Shown here: in pieces, positions 9,158-17,614 of the stretch
How the letters are laid out: each line of letters starts with the position of its first letter
Numbering within the stretch: position 1 is the first letter of the stretch
Origin: Nitrosomonas sp. Is35
GTDB taxonomy: Bacteria; Pseudomonadota; Gammaproteobacteria; Burkholderiales; Nitrosomonadaceae
DNA: 64,000 nt
Direction of reading: 5' to 3'
Assembly: GCF_033063295.1 (NCBI RefSeq)
Contig: NZ_JAWJZH010000001.1
Span: 1,674,001-1,738,000 of the forward strand
The notes under the pieces: model-generated
Seen by the model: the letters and a program-made list of their open reading frames with translations, nothing else
What the model was told of the DNA's origin: nothing
The model's database searches: none
Made by a program: the position numbers and the translations under genes

Positions 9158-9730
9158 TTAGTTTTGATTAGCAGGTTTACGCTTGCGCAAGAAGAAGAAA
9201 GCGGCAACAGCGAGGACCAGCACAACCGGTGCAATAATCGCCGCTTTCGGGGTCGGACGGCCTTCACCTACCGAGAACGGAAAGCGTGATACATAGTCCT
9301 GCGCTCCACCCGTCACCGTCACCAGCCCTACAAACTTGCCTTTCTCCGGAAAGGTGTGATCTACCGTAATCGATGCCGATGGGTATACCTTCGGTGGTAA
9401 GTGGAATACTGTGATCTCGTCCAGATTCGCTTCCGATCCCGTGTCACGAATAATCCGCACTTCTGTCTTCAGCGGCCGTAACTCTTCCTGGATATAGTCC
9501 AGTGCGATCACGGTCTTGCCTGTTTCCGGTATGTCTTCACAGAATTCTTCTTCCTGCGATAAGGGTTGGTAGCCAGTAAAGTGCATCCGGTACGGTCCTA
9601 CCGTCAATACGCACATGTCTTCAGCCAGTGCCAAACCACCGTGCGCTTGTGCTTGTGAGGTAAATATCATACCTGTTGCAAGTATAACCGCGAATAATGC
9701 TTGTTTCATTTCTATGAGTCTTGCTGACAT
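9158..9730 (-). CDS. amoD: AmoD, ammonia monooxygenase-associated periplasmic protein (orf5)
   Basis: 190-residue AmoD/AmoE-family protein: N-terminal signal (about residues 8-28, ending QAQA-HGG), a periplasmic beta-rich domain, one C-terminal membrane helix (about 163-182) and a basic tail. Conserved features are the His directly after the cleavage site and the paired cysteines in EDMCVL and EEFCEDIP. It is a paralogue of the preceding amoE, sharing the layout HGxxAxEDxC...YQP...C.EIP. It is found downstream of amoCAB in betaproteobacterial ammonia oxidisers; the biochemical role is not settled. The start at 9730 has AGGA 11 bases upstream. Confidence 0.92.
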   Translation of the reverse strand: MSARLIEMKQALFAVILATGMIFTSQAQAHGGLALAEDMCVLTVGPYRMHFTGYQPLSQEEEFCEDIPETGKTVIALDYIQEELRPLKTEVRIIRDTGSEANLDEITVFHLPPKVYPSASITVDHTFPEKGKFVGLVTVTGGAQDYVSRFPFSVGEGRPTPKAAIIAPVVLVLAVAAFFFLRKRKPANQN

Positions 9731-9794
9731 CGTTTGGATTTCCTGTGTCTATAAATGGTTAGTCTCTAATATGCTCTGTTTGCTATCAGATTGT

Positions 9795-10379
9795 TCAGTT
9801 CTTGTTGGCCCGGCGCGTTGCCAGCCAGTCTCTGAAACGTCTTGACCGGATGAGTTTATACCCAAGTATTGTGGTCAGCAATAGGCCGACTGCCGGTCCT
9901 ATGGTGGCTCTGAATACTTCGGCATAGTTGATCATTTCCACCCGTAAATGATATTCATAGTTTAGTGGCGGTACGCCTTCGGCAGTAATCAATACCAGAT
10001 ATTTCCCTTGTTCGAGGGGGCTTTGCGTGCTGATCACGCCGTCCTGATACATCGCCGCGTGCAGGTTGGTGACCGTGTCCCCTTCGCCAGCTTTGCTGCC
10101 TTTCATAACCTTTACGCCTATCGGCATCTCACGCAGTGCAGGGTCTACTAAATCTATCACGAGTATGGCATTGCCCGCTTTGGGTATTTCCGTGCAGTAA
10201 TGTCCTTCTTCGTTTACTTGTGGCTGATAGGTACTGAGGTGAATCATGTTCTCGCCGATCCGGCGCATGCAGTTGTCTTCTTCCATCGCTACTTTGCCAT
10301 GTGCACCAGCTGTGCCGGCATACAGTGCCATAACAAGTGTAAAGACTGCTGTCCCCGTTTGTGCTATTTGCCTGACCAC
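9795..10379 (-). CDS. amoE: AmoE, ammonia monooxygenase-associated periplasmic protein (orf4)
   Basis: 194-residue paralogue of AmoD: signal peptide (cleavage before HGKVAMEED), cysteines in DNCMRR and HYCTEIP, a beta-rich periplasmic domain, and a C-terminal membrane helix (about 158-178) with a basic RSRRFRDW tail. The start is GTG at 10379 with a strong AGGAGGA ribosome binding site nine bases upstream. It lies after the amoB terminator, so its expression needs read-through or a promoter in 10380-10470. The role is inferred from conservation next to amoCAB; a copper or subunit-assembly function is plausible but unproven. Confidence 0.92.
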   Translation of the reverse strand: MVRQIAQTGTAVFTLVMALYAGTAGAHGKVAMEEDNCMRRIGENMIHLSTYQPQVNEEGHYCTEIPKAGNAILVIDLVDPALREMPIGVKVMKGSKAGEGDTVTNLHAAMYQDGVISTQSPLEQGKYLVLITAEGVPPLNYEYHLRVEMINYAEVFRATIGPAVGLLLTTILGYKLIRSRRFRDWLATRRANKN

Positions 10380-10472
10380 GACAAATCCTCCTCTTGGATG
10401 AGCGCCTCTAATTTTGCCAATTCTTTTGTCCGCATTCTTTTAATACCCTAAATTTTTACTCTTTTCTCTACC

Positions 10473-10522
10473 GATAAAAAAAACCGGTACACCGGCTGTC
10501 TTTCGACAGTGGTGTACCGGTG
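10473..10522 (-). terminator. Rho-independent terminator after amoB
   Basis: A strong stem of about 16 bp (ACCGGTACACC...CTGTC with loop GAAA on the minus strand, one small bulge) is followed on the minus strand by eight U. It lies 18 bp after the amoB stop. It should end most amoCAB transcripts and let amoED be expressed at a lower level. Confidence 0.9.
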
Positions 10523-10539
10523 TTGATACTTAACTTCTC

Positions 10540-11802
10540 TTACAGTTTGGTAAAGACTGGAATTACCGCGCCAGCAATACTGTTGATATAACGATTGCCT
10601 GCTTCATCCCAGGTCATCAACAATCCGCCAAAACGGCTTTCAGGGTCACCCAACAGTGCCATCAAACGTTGTACTTCCCACAACGCATCTTTGGCTTCCA
10701 TCTTAACTTCACGGGTTTCTCCAGGTTGAACGCCTCTGTCATCATCCATCGATAAGCCGGTTGCTACCAGTTCTCTTGGATAGTCAGGATCCAGGTGTTT
10801 GCGGCCCAGTTCGTTCACAAAGCGTACGCCCGCTGTCGTGAATTCACCAATGTTAACCGCTGTGTCACCGTTGTTGGTGATTTCCATCGTTACACGCAGT
10901 GCACGGCCAGGTACGTCGTAGTTAGCATGTGTTACTTTGATTGCAACTGGGTTCGGTGCAATCGGTAACGGTGCTACTTTCGATTCGCCAGCTTGGATCG
11001 GTACTGTGTATGGGTGTACGCTTTCGGTGTAACGATAGCCGCCCCAAACAATCGCGCAGGTCAGTATTGCAACTGCCAGACCTACTTTTCTGTCCGTTGG
11101 GGAGGTTAACAGTTCGTCACCATACGCCAGCAATACGCGGCTACGTGGCAGGAACATCGGTTTCGCTACAAAGTAGCCAATCCAGAAGCAGCCTAAGCCT
11201 AACCATACGATGTGCCAGAATATACCGTTGCTGAAGTTGAATGTTTCCAGGTCGATGGTTTTACCAGTCAGTGTGGTTACTGGGTTGGTAAAGTCATCCC
11301 AGCTGCCGGAGATGTTCATCCATGAGGCTGGACCTGCAATAGGACCTGCATCTTTGATGTTTACCATCGCGTGCATGTGGTGACGTCCTGGAATACGGGC
11401 TTTCAGTCTGACTTCAAATGCATAGTCACGGCCAATTTCCAGAGGACCTGAAATAAACGTTGGTTCGCCGTTCAGTTTGGTGCTTAAACGTACAAACACC
11501 GGGCTTGGGCTACCTACGTTAAAGAAGGCGCGGGTTGGTTTACCTACCGCACGTGGCCAGTCTTCAGCTAAGTGAAAGTTACCAGTCATCGTCGCAATGT
11601 CGTTGACTTTGGTGACTTTCGGTTGCCATTTCAAGTCGTACCATTGAATACTACGCATACGCAGGAACGGTTCTTGTGAGCGTTCACCGTGTGCCGCTGC
11701 TGTCTTAACATCTAACGTCAGCGTCATCGCCAGCGATGCCGCTCCAATCGCTGCTCCATACAGGCCTAATACGCCCAGTTTAAATATGCTTCTTATATTC
11801 AT
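10540..11802 (-). CDS. amoB: Ammonia monooxygenase subunit B
   Basis: 420-residue AmoB, the mainly periplasmic subunit of the copper enzyme oxidising ammonia to hydroxylamine. It has an N-terminal signal with cleavage before His38 (AAA-HGERS) and a first cupredoxin domain with HHMH at 141-144. By homology with PmoB, His38, His142 and His144 form the Cu(B) site. Two membrane helices (about 185-205 and 235-255) separate it from the second cupredoxin domain. The ATG overlaps the last base of the amoA stop (TAATG), so translation is coupled. A terminator follows. Confidence 0.97.
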   Translation of the reverse strand: MNIRSIFKLGVLGLYGAAIGAASLAMTLTLDVKTAAAHGERSQEPFLRMRSIQWYDLKWQPKVTKVNDIATMTGNFHLAEDWPRAVGKPTRAFFNVGSPSPVFVRLSTKLNGEPTFISGPLEIGRDYAFEVRLKARIPGRHHMHAMVNIKDAGPIAGPASWMNISGSWDDFTNPVTTLTGKTIDLETFNFSNGIFWHIVWLGLGCFWIGYFVAKPMFLPRSRVLLAYGDELLTSPTDRKVGLAVAILTCAIVWGGYRYTESVHPYTVPIQAGESKVAPLPIAPNPVAIKVTHANYDVPGRALRVTMEITNNGDTAVNIGEFTTAGVRFVNELGRKHLDPDYPRELVATGLSMDDDRGVQPGETREVKMEAKDALWEVQRLMALLGDPESRFGGLLMTWDEAGNRYINSIAGAVIPVFTKL

Positions 11803-12626
11803 TATCTAATCCCCTGTGCAAAGCCTTTTTCACCAAACGCGGTTACGTCGTTCTTCATTGAGATGCGTCCTCTTTCTCCTTTAACATAGTAGAAAGCGGT
11901 GCAGTACAGTTTGCCAAAGTACCACCATACGCAGAACATCAGCATAGATACGAACGCTGCGAAGAACGCTGCAATCACTGTGGTGTGTCCACCAAAGGTG
12001 CGCAGTGAGCCTTGCTCAATCAGGCGAACATATTCAGGTGTACCGGTACGTACGTACAGGAAACCTGTGTAGTCAGCTACTGATAACAGTACGCCTTCTA
12101 CAACCACTGGTAAGTGGGTTGGGCCAAATATCGGCCAGTTGCCTGGGTAGAAGAATAATCCAAAGAAGCCGCCGCCTAACAGTGCTGTGATCAGCCAGTT
12201 ACCGGTCAGCAACATGATTGTATCCATCATCAATGCACCTGGAATCATGGTCGATGGCAGTACAAAGTTGATCGGATAGTGTGACCACCAGTAGAAGCCC
12301 CAGTAACGGGTCAGCCATTCACCTACTAACAGGCATACGATACAGAGTGTCGCGCCAAATGGCAGGCGATAGTTTACCCACAGGTAATACATCAGTGCTG
12401 CACAGTACATGATACCTACAATCGGTGTTACTACAGGCCACCATTGACGGTCTTTCCAATCCAACCAGAAATCCCAGTCTCCTGCTAACAGCATGAAGTG
12501 CATGTGATAGGTTCCTACCAGCAATATACACAGAATCGGAAAATATACCGCATCTATGTATCTGGACATCTTGACCGCTTCCGGCACCATCTTGGCCGCT
12601 GCTAAAATTTCGTCTGTTCTACTCAC
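11802..12626 (-). CDS. amoA: Ammonia monooxygenase subunit A
   Basis: 274-residue integral membrane subunit, the classic marker of ammonia oxidisers. Diagnostic blocks: [16 protein letters not shown] near residue 40, [20 protein letters not shown] near residue 105, [18 protein letters not shown] near residue 165, and RTGTPEYVR. About six or seven membrane helices are visible. Sequence is close to Nitrosomonas AmoA but differs at many positions from what I recall of N. europaea (for example [13 protein letters not shown]), suggesting another lineage. It is coupled to amoB and separated from amoC by 168 bp containing a hairpin. Confidence 0.98.
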   Translation of the reverse strand: MSRTDEILAAAKMVPEAVKMSRYIDAVYFPILCILLVGTYHMHFMLLAGDWDFWLDWKDRQWWPVVTPIVGIMYCAALMYYLWVNYRLPFGATLCIVCLLVGEWLTRYWGFYWWSHYPINFVLPSTMIPGALMMDTIMLLTGNWLITALLGGGFFGLFFYPGNWPIFGPTHLPVVVEGVLLSVADYTGFLYVRTGTPEYVRLIEQGSLRTFGGHTTVIAAFFAAFVSMLMFCVWWYFGKLYCTAFYYVKGERGRISMKNDVTAFGEKGFAQGIR

Positions 12627-12747
12627 TAGACCCTCCCTTCTTCATTTCGTGTGATATTAAATTATGAAAACTTGACGATTCCCTTGCTTCTTTTTGTCGT
12701 CTGCTTATTGCTCGTTTTCATTACTGCATAGTAACTTAAGTCTTCTT

Positions 12748-12779
12748 ATCCTTCCGCCCGTATCACAGGCGGGAAGGAT
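12748..12779 (-). promoter_or_regulatory. Hairpin in the amoC-amoA intergenic region
   Basis: Inverted repeat ATCCTTCC(c)GCC around an 8-nt loop, starting about 15 bp downstream of the amoC stop. There is no U-run after it on the minus strand. A stem-loop at this place in ammonia oxidisers is thought to mark an mRNA processing or stability point that separates amoC from amoAB transcripts. Extra amoA promoters may lie in 12627-12745, but I cannot fix them. Confidence 0.6.
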
Positions 12780-12794
12780 GTGCTGCATTCAGAA

Positions 12795-13601
12795 TTAAGG
12801 AACGATACGGTTGTTCAGAATGTCTCTGCTTGAGCCGTTCCAGGTTACATCAGTCAGGTTCGAGTAACGGGTGATGATTTGTGCTGCAATACCGCCCGAG
12901 AATAAACCTGCCCAGCCCAGAATCACAAAGCCCCAGTGCAGTGGCGCGCTGAACAGTTCTTCCATGAACCAGAATGCGTGACCCCATTCGTTCAAACCTA
13001 CGTTTGGCAGAATCATCAATGGGCCAGCAATTGCCATAACCAATGGGAATGATGTGCCGCGGCTGTACAGTGGCAGACGGGTCATCGCGTACAGGTATGA
13101 TGCTACGCCACACACGATGTACATTGGGAATGAACCGTAGAACACGACTACGTGACTTGGGGTGAAGCTGGTGTCACGAATAATCACTTGGTGCCAGGAT
13201 GCGTCTTGTTCGGTGAAGAAGCTGCCGCCCCAGTAAACACCAAACAGATACACGCCCAGCCACATCATCCAGTAGAAATAACGTTTGATTTCCAGCTTGG
13301 TGTCTAAGTTGTCCAGTTGTTCTTTGGTGTCACGGGTTTTCAGGATCCAACCCCAGGTTACTAACGCAAACAAAGGCATCAGGGTCATGTGTACGCGCCA
13401 CAGGCCCATCCATACTTTGTCAAATTCCGGTTCCATCGAGTCCATACCGTGTGAGTATGCAAACGTTCTTTGGTACCAGATCCAGAATATCGCTACCAAC
13501 AGCATTGTTAACATGCCCAGTTTGTAGTACTTCGAGTCGTACCACAGTGACATGTCATAGCTTGCGCTTGATGCACTTGACGTGCCGTAAGTTGTTGCCA
13601 T
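12795..13601 (-). CDS. amoC: Ammonia monooxygenase subunit C
   Basis: 268-residue membrane subunit with about six helices. The Cu(C) ligands known from PmoC (Asp, His four later, His thirteen later) are present as Asp133, His137 and His150 in [10 protein letters not shown] and FTPSHVV. The SFPMYIVCG and [19 protein letters not shown] blocks are typical. The ATG at 13601 has a textbook AGGAGGT six bases upstream. It is first in the amo operon, behind a long A/T-rich leader with several repeat elements (see the regulatory entry). Confidence 0.97.
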   Translation of the reverse strand: MATTYGTSSASSASYDMSLWYDSKYYKLGMLTMLLVAIFWIWYQRTFAYSHGMDSMEPEFDKVWMGLWRVHMTLMPLFALVTWGWILKTRDTKEQLDNLDTKLEIKRYFYWMMWLGVYLFGVYWGGSFFTEQDASWHQVIIRDTSFTPSHVVVFYGSFPMYIVCGVASYLYAMTRLPLYSRGTSFPLVMAIAGPLMILPNVGLNEWGHAFWFMEELFSAPLHWGFVILGWAGLFSGGIAAQIITRYSNLTDVTWNGSSRDILNNRIVP

Positions 13602-13990
13602 GTTTCTACCTCCTAACTGTTAATCAAAACTACTTCTCGTTCTTTTACTCTTCTACTTCTAATACTAATTAATTAGTACTGCTTTTATCTCGGCAGTTAA
13701 ATTAACCTATTTTCTACCCTTAATTTAACCACACCTCTCAGGCTAGTCGACCTTACCCCTCAAAGTCAAGTCATTTGTCATAAAATCTCCTCCCTCCCCC
13801 AAGGGATTTAATCCCCTACCCCTCTCATTTCCCCTTTATCTACAAGGATTAATTATCAGTACCCCACACACTGAAGATTTTAGAAAAATTAATTATCAGT
13901 TGCAGAACTTGACCTTCCGTTTATCACAAAAACGATCCTTTAATGTATTACGCACATTCTCATAAAGATATCAAAAAAATTTTTCTTTTT
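13602..13990 (-). promoter_or_regulatory. amoC upstream regulatory region
   Basis: 389 bp without a gene. It holds the amoC ribosome binding site (13608-13614), a 16-nt perfect palindrome TACTAATTAATTAGTA (13663-13678), a 10-bp inverted repeat GTTAAATTAA/TTAATTTAAC (13696-13705 and 13720-13729), and a 13-bp direct repeat ATTAATTATCAGT at 13848-13860 and 13888-13900, exactly 40 bp apart. A TTGACT hexamer on the minus strand near 13768 is a possible -35 element, but the matching -10 is poor. The region must contain the amo promoter(s). Confidence 0.65.
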
Positions 13991-14233
13991 TCATTTCATT
14001 GTACTTACAACTGAAATATTAACTATGAACATTAAAATTCCGAGTATTAGCCAATTTCTTCCTGCTTTCTTTGCAGCCGGATTGTCCTTCTTATAAAAGG
14101 TATAACCCATGGCAACCCCAATGACAGGAAAAAGTATAGTACCGATAATAATCGCTATATTTTGCCTACTTGAAACGACAGGCTTTCCATTGTCAGCAAT
14201 ATTTTCGTTTTTTTCATCAATGATTGTTTTCAT
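13991..14233 (-). CDS. Small two-helix membrane protein, function unknown
   Basis: 80 residues: a polar N-terminus of about 23 residues, then two hydrophobic segments (about 25-45 and 60-78) joined by a Lys-rich loop (FYKKDNPAAKKAGRN). I do not recognise a named family. No clear ribosome binding site precedes the ATG. It lies just upstream of the amoC promoter region and on the same strand, separated by 389 bp, so co-regulation is possible but not shown. The composition is protein-like (balanced, membrane-type), which supports a real gene. Confidence 0.55.
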   Translation of the reverse strand: MKTIIDEKNENIADNGKPVVSSRQNIAIIIGTILFPVIGVAMGYTFYKKDNPAAKKAGRNWLILGILMFIVNISVVSTMK

Positions 14234-14386
14234 ATTTTCAAATAGTAAAAGCTATGTTATAAATATAATCTATTGTAAATAAATGAATTACTGTATATTT
14301 GTTTAAATTACCTCAACTGCGAAATTTACTCTATATTTCAATCGGTAAGTTATACACAAACCAGAAAAGATATCTGCACTTATCAA

Positions 14387-15652
14387 TCAAACAGCCTGAC
14401 CAGCTGCATACCCTGATGACCAAGCCCATTGAAAATTATATCCACCCAGCTGACCGGTGACGTCAACCACTTCTCCGATGAAATATAATCCCGGTACATT
14501 CCTGGATTCCATTGTTTTAGAAGATAATTCATGCGTATCGACACCACCCAATGTTACTTCCGCCTTCTTATAGCCGATTGTTCCACTGGGCACAATTTGC
14601 CAGTCATGAATTCTATCCGCCACTTGACGTAATTCATTGTCACGAAATTGATTCATTGGTTTTGTCATGATCGACAGCTCAGCAAAATTCGCCACACACC
14701 AGATCTGTACAAACCGTTTGGGCAAATAGCGCGCCAGCAAATTTGATAGCATCAATGCACTTTGCCTATATTCCAAGAAAATCTGTTGTGCATTCTGCTG
14801 TGGCAATAAATCAATATGCAAGGGTTTACCCGTTTGCCAATAGGAAGAAATTTGCAGGATAGCCGGACCGCTTAAGCCCCGGTGAGTAAATAAAACATTC
14901 TCACGAAACGAAACACCAGCGCAACTGACGGCGGCCTCGACTGATATTCCCGAAATATCTTTAAAACCTGCAAAATCTCCGGCGCTAAAAGTCAAGCCTA
15001 CTAAACCAGGACGTAACGATGTCACACGAATACCAAATTGATCGGCTATTCGATAACCCAATGCGCTGGCACCAATTTGCGGAATGGATAAGCCACCCGT
15101 CGCAATGACCAGTGAATCCACAGCAACGATATTGCATTCGGTTGTGATCAGGAATTTGTTCTTGGCGTATTGTTCATCGATACTGTCAGAAACGCGTTCA
15201 ATCCGCTGTACTTGGGAAGGCATTTGCCAGTCCACACCAGCCTTCGCACATTCATGCTGCAACATATCGATGATCTGTTGCGAGCTGTTATCGCAAAACA
15301 ATTGCCCTAATTTTTTTTCATGATAGCGAATGCCATGTTTTTCAATCAGTGCAATAAAATCTTGCGGTGTAAAACGAGCTAATGCGGAACGGCAAAAATG
15401 CGGATTAGCGGAAAGATAGTTTTCCGCAGTGGCATGCCTGTTGGTGAAATTGCAGCGGCCACCGCCGGAAATACGGATTTTTTCAGCCAGCTTTCGCGCA
15501 TGATCGAGCAGTATGACGCTGCGGCCTCGTTTACCGGCTTCAATCGCACACATCATGCCGGCCGCGCCTGCGCCGATGATGGCGACATCTTTGGAAATTT
15601 TTCTCAAGGCCACTGATACAACAAGCGCATCAATATTCCTTGAATACTGCAA
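14387..15652 (-). CDS. HI0933/YhiN-family FAD-dependent oxidoreductase
   Basis: 421-residue flavoprotein of the HI0933 (YhiN) family, whose substrate is unknown. The Rossmann FAD-binding motif AIIGAGAAGMM is at about residues 24-34. RISGGGRCNFTN follows near residue 62, a family hallmark, along with LVIATGGLSIPQIG, FTHRGLSGPAILQ and the C-terminal GQLGGYNFQWAWSSG. About 20 residues precede the dinucleotide motif, more than usual, so the true start may be an internal codon such as the GTG nearer the motif. It ends five bases or so from the DUF2909 gene start region and may be co-transcribed with it. Confidence 0.88.
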   Translation of the reverse strand: MQYSRNIDALVVSVALRKISKDVAIIGAGAAGMMCAIEAGKRGRSVILLDHARKLAEKIRISGGGRCNFTNRHATAENYLSANPHFCRSALARFTPQDFIALIEKHGIRYHEKKLGQLFCDNSSQQIIDMLQHECAKAGVDWQMPSQVQRIERVSDSIDEQYAKNKFLITTECNIVAVDSLVIATGGLSIPQIGASALGYRIADQFGIRVTSLRPGLVGLTFSAGDFAGFKDISGISVEAAVSCAGVSFRENVLFTHRGLSGPAILQISSYWQTGKPLHIDLLPQQNAQQIFLEYRQSALMLSNLLARYLPKRFVQIWCVANFAELSIMTKPMNQFRDNELRQVADRIHDWQIVPSGTIGYKKAEVTLGGVDTHELSSKTMESRNVPGLYFIGEVVDVTGQLGGYNFQWAWSSGYAAGQAV

Positions 15653-15657
15653 TCATT

Positions 15658-15888
15658 TTAATCAGTAACCATATCCAAGCAATCAGCTGCCATATCCAGA
15701 CAGTCAGTATCCATATTCAAACGGTACGATATCATCATGACAATAAATAAAAAAAGCGACAAACCAATACGGATGCTCAAAGATTTGACCATGCGCGTGG
15801 AGTTACCTTTATCGTTATACATGTAATATAGTGCAGATCCTAGACTATATAATATGAGGATAAATAATACGGCAGCAAAGATTTTCAA
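15658..15888 (-). CDS. DUF2909-type small twin-transmembrane protein
   Basis: The core LFILILYSLGSALYYMYND and MVKSLSIRIGLSLFLF matches small proteobacterial DUF2909 proteins with two membrane helices, often near cytochrome oxidase genes; function unknown. The frame is open from 16035, but a TTG at 15888 with AGGA eight bases upstream gives a 76-residue protein starting right at the first helix, as in the family. The upstream 49 codons look non-conserved. The C-terminus has an odd 7-residue repeat (MDTDCLD, MAADCLD, MVTD) encoded by imperfect 21-bp tandem repeats. Confidence 0.62.
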   Translation of the reverse strand: MKIFAAVLFILILYSLGSALYYMYNDKGNSTRMVKSLSIRIGLSLFLFIVMMISYRLNMDTDCLDMAADCLDMVTD

Positions 15889-16051
15889 TGGTTTGTTCCT
15901 AGAAAAATTAAATTCACCAAAGTTTAGCCGAGTTTCACTGATTGTCCAATGGCTATTTAACGATAAAACGACAATAATCCATGGCATCCCCAAAGCTATT
16001 GTTTCTTTAACCGATGCCTGACTTTTTTCATCCAACTACCACATCATAGCA

Positions 16052-17011
16052 ATGCAAAATTCATTCGGGTTGCCACCTGCTATTTTCTTGATGGGTCCGA
16101 CCGCCAGTGGTAAGAGCCGGATTGCTTTGGATATCGCGGAAAATTTCCCAGTTGAAATTATCAGCGTGGATTCCGCGCAAGTGTATCGCCAAATGGACAT
16201 TGGGACCGCAAAACCCGATCAGGCGACACTGAACAAAATACCGCATCACCTGATCAATCTGATCGATCCGGATCAGCATTACTCTGCCGCACAATTCCAA
16301 CAGGATGCGCTTCGCATCATGCATGACATAACCCGGTGCAATAAGATTCCATTATTGGTGGGCGGCACCATGCTGTATTTCCGGGCTCTGCAGGAAGGTC
16401 TTTCTCCGTTGCCTTCCGCTAACCCGGATCTTCGCCAGAGACTGGAAAACATGGCGCAAGAACTGGGCTGGCCAGCCATGCATCAAAAGCTTGCGGAACT
16501 GGATAAGGAAACTGCTGCACGAATCAAGCCCACCGACAGTCAGCGGATTCAGCGCGCACTTGAAGTATGCCACCTAACACAACAACCGATGTCCGAAATT
16601 CTAAAAACACCCCGGCAAAGTAATTTTCCTTTCCGGGCCATCAACATCGCACTCATTCCTAGTGAACGGAGTCAATTGCACCTGCGCATCGCACATCGTT
16701 TTGAAACGATGTTGAAGCATGGTCTTGTCGATGAAGTTCAAGCAATTCGCGGTAAATTTTCTTCACTCGGTACTGAATCACCCGCGATGCGCTGCGTCGG
16801 CTATCGTCAAACCTGTCTTTACCTGGATAACGAAATAACCAGCACTGAATTACATGATATGGGCATAGCCGCCACCCGCCAATTGGCCAAACGTCAGCTC
16901 ACCTGGCTTCGCGGCATGAAAACCAGTACAGTGCAAGAATTCGATTGCCTGGCTAACAATTTGTCCGCGCACGTACAACATTTTTTGCAAGCAACGATTG
17001 AAAAAAATTGA
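16052..17011 (+). CDS. miaA: tRNA dimethylallyltransferase MiaA
   Basis: Isopentenylates A37 of tRNAs reading codons that start with U. The N-terminal P-loop is GPTASGKS (about residues 15-22). DSAQVYRQMDIGTAKP, HHLINLIDPDQHYSAAQFQ, LVGGTMLYFRAL and the C-terminal RQLAKRQLTWLRG are all diagnostic. Length of 319 aa is normal. It is divergent from the DUF2909 gene, with only a short gap. Unlike many proteobacteria, hfq does not follow; the next gene is a BON-domain lipoprotein. Confidence 0.97.
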   Translation: MQNSFGLPPAIFLMGPTASGKSRIALDIAENFPVEIISVDSAQVYRQMDIGTAKPDQATLNKIPHHLINLIDPDQHYSAAQFQQDALRIMHDITRCNKIPLLVGGTMLYFRALQEGLSPLPSANPDLRQRLENMAQELGWPAMHQKLAELDKETAARIKPTDSQRIQRALEVCHLTQQPMSEILKTPRQSNFPFRAINIALIPSERSQLHLRIAHRFETMLKHGLVDEVQAIRGKFSSLGTESPAMRCVGYRQTCLYLDNEITSTELHDMGIAATRQLAKRQLTWLRGMKTSTVQEFDCLANNLSAHVQHFLQATIEKN

Positions 17012-17012
17012 T

Positions 17013-17099
17013 GTAGTATGGGAAAACGCTTGTTCTCGATACTTTTTGCATAAACCGGCTTGTCTAGCTGCGGCTTGTAGCGTTATGATTCCATACTAC
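17013..17099. other. Nested inverted repeat, possible structured RNA or repeat element
   Basis: GTAGTATGG (17013-17021) pairs with CCATACTAC (17091-17099), and inside it AA pairs with TT and AACGCT (17025-17030) with AGCGTT (17079-17084), a long nested stem. CGGCTTGT occurs twice in the apical part (17056-17063 and 17071-17078). It begins two bases after the miaA stop. No U-run follows, so it is not a simple terminator. It could be a processed 3' UTR structure, a small RNA or a short mobile repeat. Confidence 0.4.
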
Positions 17100-17210
17100 G
17101 ACAAGGGATAAATATCATACCGCACTAAAAATAACATGACATAACGCTTTCGTCGTATTTAACAATACTCGAATTTAATTTCAGGAAATCATCGATAGGA
17201 TAGAAACATT

Positions 17211-17546
17211 ATGCAAATGCGCATTCATTTATTCACTTTAATCATACTCTTGATAAGTATGATTATATTGATCGGCTGTGAAAACTACGCCGAAAAAACA
17301 CACGAATCCTGGATCACACCGCCGTCCGGCCCGGTTTATGACGATTCGACCATTTTCGCGCGCATTACACAGGCGATACAATCGGATCCTGTGTTACAAG
17401 GCGCCAACATCGATATTAAAGTACAAGACGGCAATGTCGCCTTAAAAGGCGCCGTTAGTAACGAAGATCAGGTCACGCGCATCAACATGCACGCCTGGAT
17501 CGTGGACGGCGTGAAAAAAGTCGACAACCAAGTGACTATCAGATAA
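17211..17546 (+). CDS. BON-domain lipoprotein
   Basis: 111 residues. The signal peptide has a lipobox LIGC (Cys23), so the protein is probably lipid-anchored in the periplasm. Residues about 45-111 form one BON domain: DDSTIFARITQAIQ, DIKVQDGNVALKGAVSNEDQ and VDGVKKVDNQVTI are typical. BON domains are thought to bind membranes or ligands during envelope stress (OsmY/DolP-like). It is monocistronic: about 200 bp separate it from miaA, and a bidirectional terminator follows. Confidence 0.85.
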   Translation: MQMRIHLFTLIILLISMIILIGCENYAEKTHESWITPPSGPVYDDSTIFARITQAIQSDPVLQGANIDIKVQDGNVALKGAVSNEDQVTRINMHAWIVDGVKKVDNQVTIR

Positions 17547-17554
17547 ATACCCAT

Positions 17555-17589
17555 CAATAAAAAATCCCCGTTCAGGGGATTTTTTATTG
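17555..17589. terminator. Bidirectional rho-independent terminator
   Basis: Perfect 15-bp inverted repeat (CAATAAAAAATCCCC, loop GTTCA) with a T-run on each strand. It lies between the convergent BON lipoprotein gene and dapD and can stop transcription from both sides. Confidence 0.93.
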
Positions 17590-17614
17590 TGTTCTATTGG
17601 AATCTTTAATCAGA

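Noticed and set aside
15889-16035. N-terminal extension of the DUF2909 gene
   Set aside because: The added 49 codons show no family similarity, while a TTG with AGGA upstream places the start at the first membrane helix.
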